This document shows, in pieces, positions 8,625-17,391 of a stretch of 64,000 nt of DNA. The position numbers and the translations under genes were made by a program. The stretch comes from DASRHT01 sp035650355 (GTDB lineage Bacteria; Chloroflexota; Ktedonobacteria; Ktedonobacterales; Ktedonobacteraceae). How positions within the stretch are numbered: the first letter of the stretch is position 1; every line of letters begins with the position of its first letter. The notes below the pieces were generated by a model, which saw only the letters and a list, made by a program, of their open reading frames with translations, did no database searches and was not told where the DNA came from. The DNA lies in the NCBI GenBank assembly GCA_035650355.1, contig DASRHT010000102.1:32713-96712 (forward strand), read 5' to 3'.

Positions 8625-10562
8625 ATGACCTCACAATCCGGCAATGGACAGCAGGGCGCGACTAACAAGGAAACATCCACATTCAAGCAGCTCCTATCGA
8701 CGGAAGTGCGCATTCCGCCCAATCCCGACCTGCTCGCCACCCTGGCGGTCAAAGACTACCAGGCGCTCTACGACGAGGCCGCGCGCGACCTGGAGGGCTT
8801 CTGGGATAAGATTGCCAGGGAATTCACCTGGGTCAAGCCCTGGGAGCGCGTAGTGGAGGGGCAGGTACCCAAAACGCGCTGGTTTAGCGGCGGCCAACTC
8901 AACATCACCACCAACTGTCTTGATCGTCACGCTCACGGCAGCCGTGCCAACAAAAAGGCGTTGCTCTGGGTTAGCGAAGAGGGCGAGGAGCGTACCTATA
9001 CGTTTAGCGAACTACTCGCGCTCACCTGCCAGATTGCCAACGGCTTGAAGTCGCTGGGCGTCAAGAAGGGAGATCGGGTCTGTATCTACCTGCCGCTCAC
9101 ACCTGAAGGCGTCGCCACCATGCTGGCCTGCGCGCGCCTGGGAGCAATCCACTCGGTCGTTTATGCAGGGCTGGGCAGTGGCGCGCTGCGCGCCCGCATT
9201 GAAGACGCCCAGGCTCATGTAGTGGTGACCGCCGATGCTGGCTACCGACGAGGTAAAGCCATCAACCTGAAAGCTATCGTTGATGAAGCCGTCGAGGGTC
9301 TGGATGTCGTCGAAAAAGTCGTCGTCTACCGGCGAGCCACACCTGCCATTCCTTTAAAGAGTAGCCGCGAAATTGATTTCTACGAACTTTGCAGCAATCA
9401 GCCAACCACCTATGCAGCCGAAGTGATGGAATCAGAAGATCCCCTATTTACCCTCTACACTTCAGGTTCTACAGGTGCGCCAAAGGGCTGCATGTATGTT
9501 CATGGCGGCTACATGGTCGGCACGGCGTATTACATCAAGTTGGCTTTCGACCTGAAAGAAGACGATATCTACTGGTGCATGTCGGACATTGGCTGGATCG
9601 TTGGTCACACGGCGATGGTTTACGGTCCCTGGGCTAACGGTACCACCATTCTAGTGCGCGAGGGCGCGCCCGACTATCCCGATCCAGGCATTGTCTGGGC
9701 CACTATCGAGAAATACGGCGTGACCAAGCTTTTTACCGCGCCGACGACTTTGCGCATGTTTATGAAGTTCGGGCCGCAATATCCCAAAGCACATAATATC
9801 GAGAGCCTGCGCCTCGTCATTTGCGCGGGGGAGCCGCTCAATCCCGAAGCATACCTGTGGGCAAAGGAACATATCGGCAATGGCAGGCTGACCATCTGCG
9901 ATAACTGGTGGCAGACCGAGACATCGGCTCCCACCGTTGGCACGCTACCATGCATGGAGGTGCGCGTCGGGCGTGCGGGCAAGCCTTTCCCCGGCTATAC
10001 CGTTAAGGTATTGGATCGTCTGGGGCAGCCCGCGGAGCCGCATCATGGTGGTTTGCTGGTGATAGAGGGAACGTGGCCGCAGATGTTCCGCACTATCTGG
10101 GGCAACGAAGAACGCTACCTCGAATACTGGAAGACCTTCCCACCATATTACACCGCGGGCGATGTTGCCACCATCGACGAGGATGGCTATATCGCCGTCA
10201 TCGGGCGTTACGATGATGTGTTGAACGTCGCGGGTCATCGCATCGGCACGGCTGATGTCGAAAGCGCGCTGGTCAGCCATCCCGCCGTTGCCGAAGCGGG
10301 CGTCATCGGCAAGCCCGATCCGGTCAAGGGAGAGGCCATCAAAGCCTTCGTGACGCTCAAAGTGGGGAAAAATCCCAGCGAAGAACTCAAGGGGCAGTTG
10401 ATCGAGCACGTTCGCCACGAACTCGGTCCCATCGCTACCCCTTCCGAACTGGAATTTGTAGCTGGCCTGCCCAAGACGCGCTCAGGAAAAATCATGCGCC
10501 GCGTCCTCAAGGCGCGCGAACTCGGCACCGAACTGGGCGACCTTACCACGATTGAGGAATAA
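8625..10562 (+). CDS. acs: Acetyl-CoA synthetase-like AMP-forming ligase
   Basis: The 645-residue enzyme is of the ANL superfamily and most resembles acetyl/propionyl-CoA synthetase in length and motifs. It should activate a short acid with ATP and transfer it to CoA. Visible are the N-terminal ACS cap (about 30-90), the ATP-binding loop YTSGSTGAPKGCMYVHGG, DNWWQTETSA, YYTAGDVATIDEDGYI and the C-terminal hinge GRYDDVLNVAGHRIGTADVE. PKTRSGKIMRR holds the catalytic lysine that is often regulated by acetylation. AGGAGG stands nine bases before the ATG. Acetate is the most likely substrate, though propionate cannot be excluded. Confidence 0.9.
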   Translation: MTSQSGNGQQGATNKETSTFKQLLSTEVRIPPNPDLLATLAVKDYQALYDEAARDLEGFWDKIAREFTWVKPWERVVEGQVPKTRWFSGGQLNITTNCLDRHAHGSRANKKALLWVSEEGEERTYTFSELLALTCQIANGLKSLGVKKGDRVCIYLPLTPEGVATMLACARLGAIHSVVYAGLGSGALRARIEDAQAHVVVTADAGYRRGKAINLKAIVDEAVEGLDVVEKVVVYRRATPAIPLKSSREIDFYELCSNQPTTYAAEVMESEDPLFTLYTSGSTGAPKGCMYVHGGYMVGTAYYIKLAFDLKEDDIYWCMSDIGWIVGHTAMVYGPWANGTTILVREGAPDYPDPGIVWATIEKYGVTKLFTAPTTLRMFMKFGPQYPKAHNIESLRLVICAGEPLNPEAYLWAKEHIGNGRLTICDNWWQTETSAPTVGTLPCMEVRVGRAGKPFPGYTVKVLDRLGQPAEPHHGGLLVIEGTWPQMFRTIWGNEERYLEYWKTFPPYYTAGDVATIDEDGYIAVIGRYDDVLNVAGHRIGTADVESALVSHPAVAEAGVIGKPDPVKGEAIKAFVTLKVGKNPSEELKGQLIEHVRHELGPIATPSELEFVAGLPKTRSGKIMRRVLKARELGTELGDLTTIEE

Positions 10563-10568
10563 CCGGCT

Positions 10569-10650
10569 GTAGGGGCCTTCGTTTCAGGCGGTCTGAGCGT
10601 AGCTAGCTATGTAGCTCCCCGATTCATCGTGGGAGCGTTGACCGCCTGAA
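10569..10650 (+). repeat. R2 element copy B, with adjoining GTAGGGGC fragment
   Basis: Arms TTCAGGCGGTC (10583-10593) and GACCGCCTGAA (10640-10650) are perfectly complementary. They enclose a 46-base core beginning TGAGCGTAGCTAGC and ending GGGAGCGTT, with an internal GCTCCC..GGGAGC hairpin. The arms share no sequence with copy A, yet pairing is kept. GTAGGGGC at 10570 is a partial R1 start. Confidence 0.75.
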
Positions 10651-10710
10651 TACAAAGACTGGGCTTGCCTCCGCCCTGCAAGCCCCATCCTGCGCTATTG
10701 GAGGGCTCCA

Positions 10711-11169
10711 ATGGGACCTTTTTTTGCTCTCCTGGGTCTTCTTTCATTCGCTACCTGCATAGTGGCGCTGCTTGTTGGTGGCGGGCTGCTCTTTGCCTTG
10801 ATCGGCTTCTGGGCTTTATGGAGGGAGTTCCACTTCAGCAAATATGGCCTGACTGTTCCAGGCGAAGTAATCGCAATCGACGTTCGACAGGAGAGAACGC
10901 GGAAGGGTAGAGGATATACCACCGTATATGATGCCGTGGTCCGTTTTCAGACATTTGAAAACGCTGATCCCGTTACCTTTATCGTCAATACTGGTTCCTT
11001 TCGGGTGTACCAGGCTGACCAGCAGGTCAGGGTCATCTATCTGCCAGCAGATCCACAGCAGGCGCGCATTGAGGGCCGCCACCGCTGGGTGGGTCCCTGG
11101 CTATTAATCGGCTTTAGCCTCTTCTTTGTGGCATGCACTATAGAGCTCGCCCAGGGGATACTCAAATAA
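10711..11169 (+). CDS. DUF3592-like membrane protein
   Basis: The 152-residue protein has two membrane segments, about 5-35 and 128-148, bracketing a beta-rich domain. That domain (GLTVPGEVIAIDVRQERTRK ... VRVIYLPADPQQARIE) has the layout of DUF3592, whose function is not known to me. GGAGGG lies directly before the ATG. It converges on a second protein of similar design with only five bases between the stops. Confidence 0.6.
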   Translation: MGPFFALLGLLSFATCIVALLVGGGLLFALIGFWALWREFHFSKYGLTVPGEVIAIDVRQERTRKGRGYTTVYDAVVRFQTFENADPVTFIVNTGSFRVYQADQQVRVIYLPADPQQARIEGRHRWVGPWLLIGFSLFFVACTIELAQGILK

Positions 11170-11174
11170 GCGAT

Positions 11175-11777
11175 TTAGAACAGCACATCAAACCAGGTGG
11201 GAACGAAGGGGATATCCACGACAAAATAGCGGGGATGTTTGGGGCTGAAGAGGACGGGGAGATGGGCGCCGGAACGGTAATCGCTGAAAAACTGCTGTCT
11301 TTGCTTCCTCGAAAGTCCGAATATAAAGATATACGTACATATATATTCGCAGGTCTGACCAGTCTCAGGATGTTGCCAGCGCAGCATCAGGTCAAATAGA
11401 TCGCCAGAAGGTCCCTTTGGGTTGAAAAGGCTCGTCCATTCCTGATGGATCACTGTTGCCTCAGCCGTGAGTCCATGACGCCGCAAATACCGCCGCTTCA
11501 AACGATAGCAGAGATGAACAAGCAGCGGGTTTGCGGAGAACAGACAGCAAAAACCCAACCCGATGATAGGTAGGGCAACAAACGTGTACCACGACACGGT
11601 TGGGATGGCTTGCTGGAGGGCGTAGAAGAGCAGGCCAGCCGCGAACGCTCCAACCAAAAAGCCTGCAACTGCGACACAAAGCGTCAGCAGACAACCAAAC
11701 CCCTGCTTGAGGAAATGTGAACGGTGTCGCGCTTGTTGGGCTTGCCTTGAGGATTGTGTATCAGGTCGTCGCGGCAT
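11175..11777 (-). CDS. DUF3592-like membrane protein, larger paralogue
   Basis: This 200-residue protein has a basic N-terminus, two hydrophobic segments (about 25-52 and 62-90) and a C-terminal domain (HGLTAEATVIHQEWTS ... GAHLPVLFSPKHPRYFVVDI). That domain parallels the soluble part of the neighbour on the other strand (GLTVPGEVIAID ... QVRVIYLPADPQQARI). The membrane segments precede the soluble part, whereas the neighbour has one on each side. The function is unknown. The convergent layout with near-touching stops is the main contextual feature. Confidence 0.55.
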   Translation of the reverse strand: MPRRPDTQSSRQAQQARHRSHFLKQGFGCLLTLCVAVAGFLVGAFAAGLLFYALQQAIPTVSWYTFVALPIIGLGFCCLFSANPLLVHLCYRLKRRYLRRHGLTAEATVIHQEWTSLFNPKGPSGDLFDLMLRWQHPETGQTCEYICTYIFIFGLSRKQRQQFFSDYRSGAHLPVLFSPKHPRYFVVDIPFVPTWFDVLF

Positions 11778-11805
11778 GATAATCTCTGTTCCTGCATCTC
11801 CTCCA

Positions 11806-11834
11806 GTAGGGGCAGGGGCGAGCCCTGCCCCTAC
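11806..11834. repeat. GTAGGGGC palindrome (R1-like) near fumC end
   Basis: GTAGGGGCAGGG (11806-11817) and CCCTGCCCCTAC (11823-11834) form a perfect 12-base-pair stem with a five-base loop. It lies nine bases beyond the fumC stop, so it may also act as a transcript end. Confidence 0.65.
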
Positions 11835-11843
11835 GGGTTGTTT

Positions 11844-13265
11844 TTACCCTCCGGCGGGTCCGCCATCAAGGCCGGGACGGGTCATGTTTTCGGGGTTGAG
11901 GATGCGGTCGAGCTCCTCTTCCGAGAGTTGCGTGCGCTCGCGGGCCACTTCGCGGACGGTTTTTCCGGTTTTGTGAGCCTCCTTTGAGATATCGGCGGCG
12001 GCATCGTAGCCGATCACGGGAGCAAGCGAGGTGCAGATTGCCAGGCCGCGCTCGACCATCTCCGGCCCCTTTGTGGTCGCCTTCAAGCCCTTGATGCACT
12101 GTTCGGTGAAGTTGTGCGCGACGGCTGCCAGCAGGCGAATCGATTGCAGCAGGTTGTATGCCACAACCGGCATCATCACGTTGATCTCGAAGTTGCCCGA
12201 TTGGCCACCAACCGTGATGGTTGTATGATTGCCCATGACCTGCGCGCAGACCATACAGACCGATTCCGCGATCACCGGATTGACTTTGCCGGGCATAATC
12301 GAGCTACCGGGCTGCACAGCGGGCAGTTCAATCTCGCCGATGCCTGCGCGCGGACCGGAGCCAAGCCAGCGGATATCGTTGGCGATCTTCATCAGGCTCG
12401 CCGCCAGCGTGTTAAGTGAGCCGCTGGCCTCCACCGCCTGATCCAGTGTGCTCTGCGCCTGGAAATGGTTGCTCGTTTCGCGAACCGTCACGTTATTCAT
12501 GCGTGAGAGGCGCTGGCAGACGAGGGCCGCGAACTCGGGATGGGTATTGACGCCGGTTCCGACGGCGGTACCGCCCAGCGCCACTTCCGAGAGTTCCTGT
12601 TGCGCGTGACGCACGCGGGCAATACCTCGTTCGATCTGACCGGCGTAGCCCAAAAACTCCTGCCCCAGACGGATAGGGGTTGCATCCTGGAGATGGGTGC
12701 GTCCGGTTTTGATAATGGGCATGAATTCTTCCGCCTTCTGCGCCAGAGCCTGCTGCAACTCCTGGAGCGCCGGGATCAGGTCGTGTTCGATGCTCACCAG
12801 TGCCGACAGGTGGATCGCAGTCGGAATCACATCGTTTGACGATTGACCGAAGTTTACATGGTCGTTGGGGTGAACTTTGCGCGAGCCGCGAGAGCCGCCC
12901 AGCAGCTCATTAGCGCGATTGGCAATCACCTCGTTGGCGTTCATATTGGTGGAGGTGCCGGAGCCTGTTTGAAATATGTCAAGCACGAAATGATCGTCCA
13001 GCTTGCCATCGATCACTTCCTGGGCGGCCTGAATAATGGCCGAGGCAATTTTGGGATCGACGGTTTCCAGTGTGATGTTTGCCTCTGCCGCCGCCTGCTT
13101 GATCTGTCCCAGGGCGCGGATAAACTCGCGCGGGAAATGGAGATCGCTGATCGGGAAATTGAGCACGGCTCGTTGTGTGCTCGCGCCGTAATATGCGTTT
13201 ATGGGAACCCGCATCTCGCCCATCGAATCGCGTTCGATGCGAGTTTCTTCGGTGGTATTCTGCAT
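11844..13265 (-). CDS. fumC: Class II fumarate hydratase
   Basis: The 473-residue enzyme interconverts fumarate and malate in the TCA cycle without an iron-sulfur cluster. The superfamily signature GSSIMPGKVNPV is present, as are GSGTSTNMNANEV, GRTHLQDATPI and TAVGTGVNTHPEF. The length is normal for FumC. GAGGAGG stands just before the ATG at 13265. It is a single gene, divergent from the DUF402 gene, with about 220 bases between them for promoters. Confidence 0.95.
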   Translation of the reverse strand: MQNTTEETRIERDSMGEMRVPINAYYGASTQRAVLNFPISDLHFPREFIRALGQIKQAAAEANITLETVDPKIASAIIQAAQEVIDGKLDDHFVLDIFQTGSGTSTNMNANEVIANRANELLGGSRGSRKVHPNDHVNFGQSSNDVIPTAIHLSALVSIEHDLIPALQELQQALAQKAEEFMPIIKTGRTHLQDATPIRLGQEFLGYAGQIERGIARVRHAQQELSEVALGGTAVGTGVNTHPEFAALVCQRLSRMNNVTVRETSNHFQAQSTLDQAVEASGSLNTLAASLMKIANDIRWLGSGPRAGIGEIELPAVQPGSSIMPGKVNPVIAESVCMVCAQVMGNHTTITVGGQSGNFEINVMMPVVAYNLLQSIRLLAAVAHNFTEQCIKGLKATTKGPEMVERGLAICTSLAPVIGYDAAADISKEAHKTGKTVREVARERTQLSEEELDRILNPENMTRPGLDGGPAGG

Positions 13266-13410
13266 GCATCCTCCTCTTTGAGCGTGTTCTTACGCTGGTA
13301 TTATACCACTACAGCCGATAAAGCAACTGATTAGACCCACTTAATCACGTAGAACCAACGTTATGGACCATTCGTACTCAGGGCACCTCTGTCCAATATT
13401 GTTAATTGAC

Positions 13411-13440
13411 TTGTTGAGAATAGAGCACTTCGGCTATAAT
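13411..13440 (+). promoter_or_regulatory. Promoter before DUF402 gene
   Basis: A perfect -10, TATAAT, lies at 13435-13440. A fair -35, TTGTTG, lies at 13411-13416, with an 18-base spacer. Transcription would start about 40 bases before the ATG at 13488. Confidence 0.55.
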
Positions 13441-13487
13441 CTATTCCATAAACGTTGCTGACTTGCCCGTACAAAGAGGGATATTTT

Positions 13488-14051
13488 ATGTTATTAGAGG
13501 CAGACATTCGCAAAATGCTGGTGAACGGCGATCAATGGGCCTGCTGGCGCGGTTACCAGCTCCCGATCAGCGAGCAATATGTCGCAATCTGGACGCCGAT
13601 GGGGACGGAGATGCATTGGAAGCCAGGAACGTGGATCGCTCATAAGCACCAGATTTCCTACTTCTGGCCGGGAGCGTGGTATACCATTCATATCGGGTAC
13701 AACGAAGACGGCAGCTTCGTCAGCGGCTACTGCGATGTTGTCCTACCGACGCCATCCTATACCAGCACATCGCGCGAGCTTATCTATACCGATTTGTATA
13801 TAGACGTAGTGGTACGCGAAGATTACAGTGTCTATACCAAAGATCAGGAGGTCTTTGATCGCGCGGCCCAACGCTATCCCATAGTGGAGGAGGCGCGGGC
13901 AAAATCTTTTGCCGTGCTGGACTGGCTAGAGGAGCAGGCTAAGAGCTGGAGCGGACCCTTTACTATCATGCCCAGACGCCTCCCACGAACGGATTTCGAG
14001 TCGCTCACGCCCGAAGAAGCGGGAGCCGTGATGCGCTCAATTAGCGGGTAA
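13488..14051 (+). CDS. DUF402 (FomD/Ntdp-like) protein
   Basis: The 187-residue protein matches the DUF402 beta-barrel family, which includes FomD and nucleoside di/triphosphatases that use acidic residues and metal. The segments PGAWYTIHIGYNEDGSFVSG and YTDLYIDVVVREDYSVYTKD carry the acidic residues expected of the active site. The frame opens at 13455, but ATG 13488 starts a typical DUF402 N-terminus. Six bases separate it from the next small gene, so the two are probably cotranscribed. Phosphatase activity is inferred from family only. Confidence 0.75.
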   Translation: MLLEADIRKMLVNGDQWACWRGYQLPISEQYVAIWTPMGTEMHWKPGTWIAHKHQISYFWPGAWYTIHIGYNEDGSFVSGYCDVVLPTPSYTSTSRELIYTDLYIDVVVREDYSVYTKDQEVFDRAAQRYPIVEEARAKSFAVLDWLEEQAKSWSGPFTIMPRRLPRTDFESLTPEEAGAVMRSISG

Positions 14052-14056
14052 GCAGC

Positions 14057-14344
14057 ATGATCCCTGAAACGTTACAAAAGCAACTGGCCGCCTACGGCAT
14101 GAGCGATTTCGACGAGACCGCGCTACGCGAGGCATTGGAGCGCGAGGTTGAGACATACACACTGATAAAGCTCGCTCCCTGGCCCGCCCGGCGCTGGAAG
14201 TGTCGCTACCGCCTGCTCATGGGCGCTGCCATCTACGACGCGCAGAGCGTGGCCGAGGCGTACGCCGTGGGACTACTGGCAACCTCAAAAAGCGACCAGC
14301 CCAAAAGTCCCACCAGAGATGGAGCGCAGCAAAATAGCTCTTGA
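14057..14344 (+). CDS. Small hypothetical protein downstream of DUF402
   Basis: I do not recognise this 95-residue product. It is mostly helical, with an acidic first half and a repeated Ala/Glu pattern, and ends in a polar tail (KSPTRDGAQQNSS). It begins five bases after the DUF402 stop and reads in the same direction, the main support for its being real. There is no strong ribosome site, so coupling to the upstream gene is likely. Confidence 0.5.
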   Translation: MIPETLQKQLAAYGMSDFDETALREALEREVETYTLIKLAPWPARRWKCRYRLLMGAAIYDAQSVAEAYAVGLLATSKSDQPKSPTRDGAQQNSS

Positions 14345-14584
14345 TAGCATACAAGCAGTAATAACAAGCAATATTCTGGAGCCATAAGCTGATCATGTTA
14401 CTTTTTTCACATTTCATTTCCAGATTGTTACATGCCTGTTCCCAATTACCCCATTGGGTCGTTACTATAGTATGATGGGAAATGAGCCTGCTATACCAGT
14501 CGTTAGACTGATACAAGCACGCTCCCAGCTATACTTATATATATCAGGTTAAAAATTCTATCCGGGAAAGGAACCACTATTACT

Positions 14585-15007
14585 ATGCAGAGAACCATGT
14601 GCAAGGGAAAGATCCACCGTGCTACCGTCACCCAGGCCAACCTGAATTACATCGGCAGCATCACGATTGACCAGGACCTCCTCGATGCGGCCAACATTTA
14701 CCCTTACGAAAAGGTCCAGGTGGTTAATATCACTAATGGCTCTCGCCTGGAGACGTACACCATCGCCGGTGCGCGAGGCTCTGGCGTCATTTGCCTCAAC
14801 GGCGCCGCCGCCCGCCTGACCGCTGAGGGAGACCTGGTGATCATCATCAGCTATGGCCAGTACACCGACGAGGAAGTTCGCTCGCTGGTGCCGCAGATCG
14901 TTTTTGTGGATGAGAACAACCGTATGACCGAGAAAAAGAACGTTCCGTTAATTGAGATGTTGCCCGATTTTATCGTCGAATCAGAACCTGAAGTTGTGCT
15001 CCAATAA
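14585..15007 (+). CDS. panD: Aspartate 1-decarboxylase
   Basis: The 140-residue pyruvoyl enzyme makes beta-alanine from aspartate for pantothenate and CoA. The self-cleavage site Gly24-Ser25 is in NYIGSITIDQDLL; Ser25 becomes the pyruvoyl group. Downstream YEKVQVVNITNGSRLETY and CLNGAAARLTAEGDLVIII match the family. It is slightly longer than the usual 115-130 residues because of the C-terminal tail. AAAGGA lies about 13 bases before the ATG. No other pantothenate gene is nearby. Confidence 0.93.
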   Translation: MQRTMCKGKIHRATVTQANLNYIGSITIDQDLLDAANIYPYEKVQVVNITNGSRLETYTIAGARGSGVICLNGAAARLTAEGDLVIIISYGQYTDEEVRSLVPQIVFVDENNRMTEKKNVPLIEMLPDFIVESEPEVVLQ

Positions 15008-15021
15008 CTTCAAGTAGTCCC

Positions 15022-15049
15022 TTTCATTCGGCCAGCCGGTTGAATGAAA
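15022..15049 (+). terminator. Hairpin after panD
   Basis: TTTCATT..AATGAAA with an inner CGGC/GCCG pair forms a stem 14 bases after the panD stop. The T-run after it is poor, so termination is likely but not certain. Confidence 0.45.
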
Positions 15050-15133
15050 AACTGCTTCCCCGCTCCCTACCAAACGTTTGTAAGGCGACTCAATTCCCCC
15101 TTTTCTAGAGATATTCCCTTTTATTTTTCTACT

Positions 15134-15227
15134 TGTTTCAGCGCCTTCGGTGCTGAAACATAATGACGCGTGTTAAGTGGATTGCCTGTTTTGCTCCGCA
15201 AAACAGGCAATCCACTTAACACGCGTC
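15134..15227. repeat. Two adjacent inverted repeats, one of 30 perfect base pairs
   Basis: TGTTTCAGC..GCTGAAACA pairs at 15134-15160. Next to it, arms 15165-15194 and 15198-15227 are perfectly complementary over 30 bases with a three-base loop (TCC). The arms begin GACGCGTGTTAAGTGG. This is far longer than a terminator needs. Confidence 0.85.
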
Positions 15228-15294
15228 AAAAGTTTGATGAGCTGCTTATGGCAAGTGTCAACACGCGTCAAAAGTTTGATGAGCTGCTTATGGC
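15218..15294 (+). repeat. 35-base tandem direct repeat with 42-base period
   Basis: The unit starting AACACGCGTCAAAAGTTTGA occurs identically at 15218-15252 and 15260-15294. Its first ten bases are also the end of the 30-bp inverted repeat, so the second unit looks like a duplication that captured the palindrome edge. Confidence 0.85.
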
Positions 15295-15346
15295 GAGCAG
15301 TTAAGCCAGAAACTTCTGAATTGTTGGCTGCAAAGGCTTGGGCGAG

Positions 15347-16447
15347 CTAAATGATAAACTTTCCATTCTCATAGCATAACTGGCCATCAGCATAGACCTT
15401 CCCTTCGTGGAGATCGCACACCATATCCCAGTGGATGCCCGACTTATTCACGCCGCCAGCCTCGGGTAAAGAGGCGCCCAGCGCCATATGCATGGTGCCG
15501 CCGATTTTCTCGTCGAAGAGCACCTCGCTTGTAAATTCCTTGATATTGTAGTTAAGGCCGAAGGCAACTTCTCCTAGAAAGCGCGCCCCGATATCTGTAT
15601 CGAGCATCGCGGAGAGAAAATCCTGGCCCCGCCCGGCGCTGCTCTCCACCACCTTGCCGGAAGAGAAGGTAAGCCGCACATCTTCAACCGACTTGCCATC
15701 GTAGACAGCGGGATAGCTAAAGAGCACTGTGCCGTTTACTGTATTCTCGATGGGGCTGCTAAAGATCTCGCCATCGGGGAAGTTCTCGGTCCCGGCGCAA
15801 TTGATCCACTTGCGCCCACCGACGTGATAGGTGATATCCGTTCCCGGCGCGACAATGTGGATTTCATCGTGCAAACTGAGAAAGTCGGCAATGCGCTGCT
15901 GTTCCTCATGAACTTTGCGCCAGGCCGAGATCGGGTCATCGAGGTCAAGCAGGCACGCACTATACATAAAATCTTCAAAATCGTGCAGAGACATTCCAGC
16001 ATCCTGGGCATAGGCGTTCGTCGGAAAGAGCGTCCCACACCAGCGCATCTCGCCTTTGCCCAACCGCTCTAATGAACGATTAAAAAGAGGCGCCTGCGCT
16101 TCCCTTTTTTTCGCCATCCGCCGCGGATCTATTTTTCCCATATTTTTCGTATTTTGCTCAGACCAGATACTTAGCTCGGCATCGAAGTAGTCACTGAGAA
16201 ATACGTCATATTCTGAAACATAGGTAAGCTGTTCATCTGTACCTTCTTGTAATTCAATCTGTCTTAGACCATTGATAGCGATACGGGGGAAGACATGTGC
16301 TCCGGCTCGAATAGCCTCGCGATACACCTCGCGGACCAGAGGCGCTGCCACATCATAGGCTGTGATAGAAAGCTTATCGCCGGGCTGGATTTTGAGGGAG
16401 TAGTGTACAAGCACTTGAGCCATTTTTCGCAGTCGAGAATCCGCCAT
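15347..16447 (-). CDS. M29-family metallo-aminopeptidase
   Basis: The 366-residue cytoplasmic enzyme resembles AmpS/PepS aminopeptidases, which remove N-terminal residues using two metal ions. Likely metal-binding segments are near FPDGEIFSSPIE, FLGEVAFGLN and IHWDMVCDL (His and Asp). The C-terminal GTMHMALGASLPEAGGVNKS is typical of the family. AAAGGAAC stands nine bases before the ATG. It is a single gene, convergent with panD across the palindromes at 15134-15294. Confidence 0.85.
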   Translation of the reverse strand: MADSRLRKMAQVLVHYSLKIQPGDKLSITAYDVAAPLVREVYREAIRAGAHVFPRIAINGLRQIELQEGTDEQLTYVSEYDVFLSDYFDAELSIWSEQNTKNMGKIDPRRMAKKREAQAPLFNRSLERLGKGEMRWCGTLFPTNAYAQDAGMSLHDFEDFMYSACLLDLDDPISAWRKVHEEQQRIADFLSLHDEIHIVAPGTDITYHVGGRKWINCAGTENFPDGEIFSSPIENTVNGTVLFSYPAVYDGKSVEDVRLTFSSGKVVESSAGRGQDFLSAMLDTDIGARFLGEVAFGLNYNIKEFTSEVLFDEKIGGTMHMALGASLPEAGGVNKSGIHWDMVCDLHEGKVYADGQLCYENGKFII

Positions 16448-16995
16448 GTTATTTGTTCCTTTCTACGACTAAATTAAGCATCCTGATGCAGTGGCACCGT
16501 GGAGTAGCGCAACAGGATTGAGCAGGTAGGCTGCTAGCCCAGGCAAATGTTTGCAGGGAGAGTTACAAACAGGACAAGGTATATTGCCCAAATATCTGTT
16601 CTCTTATGCTTAATAACAACATTGTATAACAGTTGTGACCTGCTTGTAAGCATAAAGTTATGCTCAATCCGGGATAATTTTGTTAACGAATGCCTGTTAT
16701 TCACAACATAATAAACAGAAAACAGGCACTAGCTGTTCCTGTTTTGTGATACAATTGTATACCTTATGCTAAAGGAACTATACGTTAAAAAAGTGAAAAA
16801 GTAAAGACTAGCGATAAGTTTCGTACTCATCCTCTTTTTCACTTTAAAACATGTGCTACTAGCATCTATTGCCATATTACGGTAAAGAGGGCAGAGCATA
16901 GAAGGGGCAAATGACCTATTTCGGACCGGCATCTTAAAAACCCTGTTTTGGATAATTATAATTTCCTACTTTCTGAAAAAGAGCCTGCACTTTTA
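16448..16995. other. Gene-free region before the MazEF pair
   Basis: No convincing gene is seen. It holds an AAAACAGG..CCTGTTTT stem at 16719-16745 and, next to it, a 12-base palindrome ATACAATTGTAT at 16749-16760 that could be an operator. A minus-strand frame at 16729-16932 has no ribosome site or recognisable motif and is not called. Confidence 0.4.
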
Positions 16996-17024
16996 TTGAC
17001 TTTTTCAAAAGGGGCAGTTACAAT
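16996..17024 (+). promoter_or_regulatory. Promoter of the toxin-antitoxin pair
   Basis: TTGACT (16996-17001), a 17-base spacer and TACAAT (17019-17024) make a near-consensus promoter 40 bases before the antitoxin start. The ribosome site AGGAGG follows at 17052-17057. Confidence 0.75.
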
Positions 17025-17064
17025 TGAAAAAGGTGGCGTCGCGATATAAATAGGAGGCAACTTC

Positions 17065-17391
17065 ATGGCTGTCGCGCATACAGACTTTTATCGTCATGAG
17101 AACCTCGTCCGTAAATCCATCCAGATTCCTTCGAACCAACATAAAGAGCTAAAAGCTCTTGCGGTCGAGCTTGACTCTTCTTTAGGCGATGTAGTGGAGA
17201 CGATTATGGAGCTTATGAGACAAGATAATTACCAGCAAGTAAAATCCGCGATCATCCAGAAACGTGAACTTGAACTCTCCTCCCTCAACAGATCCCTCGA
17301 CGAAGCTTATGCTTATCTCGGCTCAATCCCAGAAACTCTCGAAGATGCCCGCTTCTTTTTTGATGCTGGGCGCGAAGGTATAGTCGCATGA
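17065..17391 (+). CDS. Antitoxin of MazEF-type pair (RHH-like)
   Basis: The 108-residue protein has an N-terminal segment (LVRKSIQIPSNQHKELKALA) like a ribbon-helix-helix DNA-binding domain, then long charged helices. Its place directly before a MazF-like toxin, with a four-base ATGA overlap, marks it as the antitoxin and likely autorepressor. The sequence is not closely MazE-like, so the call rests on fold guess and context. AGGAGG stands seven bases before the ATG. Confidence 0.75.
   Translation: MAVAHTDFYRHENLVRKSIQIPSNQHKELKALAVELDSSLGDVVETIMELMRQDNYQQVKSAIIQKRELELSSLNRSLDEAYAYLGSIPETLEDARFFFDAGREGIVA

Noticed and set aside
15218..15294. Possible CRISPR fragment
   Set aside because: There are only two 35-base units with a seven-base gap, no spacers of normal size and no cas genes. 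It is a tandem duplication.
16729..16932. 67-codon minus-strand frame in the gap before the MazEF pair
   Set aside because: It is AT-rich with no ribosome site and no recognisable sequence; it lies over a hairpin and a small palindrome.
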